In this document: piece by piece, positions 34,091 through 34,872 of the stretch
Numbering within the stretch: the first letter of the stretch is position 1
Layout: every line of letters begins with the position of its first letter
Origin: Bolinopsis microptera
Taxonomy: Eukaryota; Ctenophora; Tentaculata; Lobata; Bolinopsidae
Reading direction: 5' to 3'
DNA length: 34,872 nt
NCBI RefSeq assembly: GCF_026151205.1
Contig: NW_026971830.1
Span: forward strand, 1 to 34,872
Position numbers and translations under genes: made by a program
Notes under the pieces: model-generated
What the model saw: only the letters and a program-made list of their open reading frames with translations
Database searches by the model: none
What the model was told of the DNA's origin: nothing

Positions 34091-34872
34091 TTTAATTCTC
34101 TTCCTCTGTTCTTCTCTCTTTCTTCTCTTCTACTCTCTTCTTGCCTCTTTTTCTCTCTCTCTCTCTCTCTTCTTCTTGCTCTCTTCTCTTCTTCTCTTCT
34201 CCTCTCCTCTCTCTTTCTCTTTCTCTCTTTCTTCTCCTCTCTCTCTTCCTCACTCTTCTCTCACTCTTCTCTTCTCTCTCTCTCTCTTCTCTTCTCTTCT
34301 TCTCTCTCTCTCTTTCTTCTCTCTTCTACTTCTCTCCCTCTTCTCTCTCTCTTCTCTCTTCTTCTCTTCTTTCTCCTTCTTACTTTACTCTCCTCTTCTT
34401 CTTTCCTTCTCTTTCTCTCTCTTCTCTCTCTCTTCTCTCTTCTCTCTCTTTCTCTCTCTTTCTCTCTTCTCTCTCTCTTTCTTCTCTTCTTCTTTCTCTT
34501 CTCTCTCTTCTCTTTCTCTTTTCTTTTCCTGCTATCTCTCTCCTCTACTTTCTCCTCTCTTTCTCTCTCTTCTCTCCTTCTCTCTTCTTCTTTCTTCTCT
34601 CTCTCTTCTCTTCTCTCTTTCTCTCTCTCTTCTTCTCTCTCTCTCTTTTCTCTCTCTCTTACTTCTTTCTCTCTTCTCTCTTCTCCTCTGCTCCTCTCTC
34701 TCTCTCTTTCTTTTCGCTCCTTTTCTCTCCTTTCTCTTTTCTCTTTCTTTCTCTGTCTACTTTACTTCTCTTCTTCCTCTCTCTCTTCTCTCCTCTCTTC
34801 TTTACTTCTTTCTCCTTCTCTTCTTTCTTTCTTACTCTCTTTACTCTTCTTTCTCTTTTCTTCTTCCCCTCA
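34091..34872. repeat. near-pure (TC)n-like tract
   Basis: Almost only T and C, with CT-dinucleotide stretches (for example an uninterrupted TC alternation at 34152-34170) mixed with TTC and TTTC. Purines are very sparse. It runs off the end of the window, so its full length is unknown. Confidence 0.92.
34388..34530 (+). repeat. 143-base uninterrupted pyrimidine run
   Basis: No A or G occurs across 143 bases. A second purine-free run of 113 bases follows at 34548-34660. Homopyrimidine-homopurine DNA of this length with locally mirror-symmetric CT words is the known substrate for intramolecular triplex (H-DNA); formation here is an inference. Confidence 0.9.

Noticed and set aside
1-34872. Telomeric repeat arrays (CCCTAA or CCCTAAA)
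   Set aside because: Single CCCTAA-like or CCCTC words occur (for example near 1846) but never in tandem as written. The miscalled-telomere idea is kept only as a finding to test.
1-34872. CRISPR array, tRNA, rRNA or bacterial gene content
   Set aside because: No regularly spaced direct repeats with unique spacers, no cloverleaf or rRNA core sequence, and no coding texture with ribosome-binding sites.

Overview
This window is almost entirely one very long, strand-asymmetric polypyrimidine tract. The + strand is built from T and C in short irregular words (TTC, TCTC, TCTT, TCTA, ATTCT) and the - strand is the matching purine strand. I find no gene I can defend: no rRNA, tRNA, CRISPR array, bacterial operon or ribosome-binding site. 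Every long open frame is Leu/Ser/Phe-rich (+ strand) or Lys/Arg/Glu-rich (- strand), which is what a stop-poor pyrimidine tract gives when translated. The style suggests a repeat-rich eukaryotic chromosome (satellite, pericentromeric, subtelomeric or sex-chromosome-like DNA). A long-read basecalling or assembly artefact is a serious alternative. I cannot name the organism.

The one clearly informative signal is in the first 9 kb. Four pieces of ordinary mixed-base, A-rich sequence at 3913-3945, 5831-5883, 6885-7094 and 8757-8900 are related copies of one dispersed element. All four lie on the + strand and share a 3' end built on AAGCAAAGATTTAGTAAAATTCT-like sequence. They differ in how far they extend 5' (about 33, 53, 210 and 144 bases), and each runs directly into the pyrimidine tract on both sides. 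A common 3' end with variable 5' truncation is the classic look of a non-LTR retroelement family (LINE or SINE), or of a satellite unit being eaten away by tract expansion. The longest copy has a nested inverted repeat and a possible 34-codon coding remnant. I do not recognise the family.

The rest divides into compositional compartments. Region 1-13.9 kb is T/C with A mostly in CTA or CTAA words. Region 13.9-19.25 kb is C- and A-richer, with a core of CA/ACA words near 18.4-18.5 kb. Positions 19,254-19,845 contain no G at all. Region 19.85-31 kb is T-rich with frequent A and G and scattered small islands and hairpins. Region 31-34.1 kb is the most T-rich, with little A, G as a common interrupting purine, and CpG/CGCG words. 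Region 34.1-34.87 kb is nearly pure (TC)n, including 143 uninterrupted pyrimidines. Stop codons become rare where A drops out, so the longest spurious reading frames cluster in the last 4 kb.

Nothing here reads as a set of genes working together. The questions worth following are what the dispersed element is, whether its ATTCT tail seeded the tract, why interruption chemistry switches between compartments, and whether the tract is real DNA or partly an error signature.
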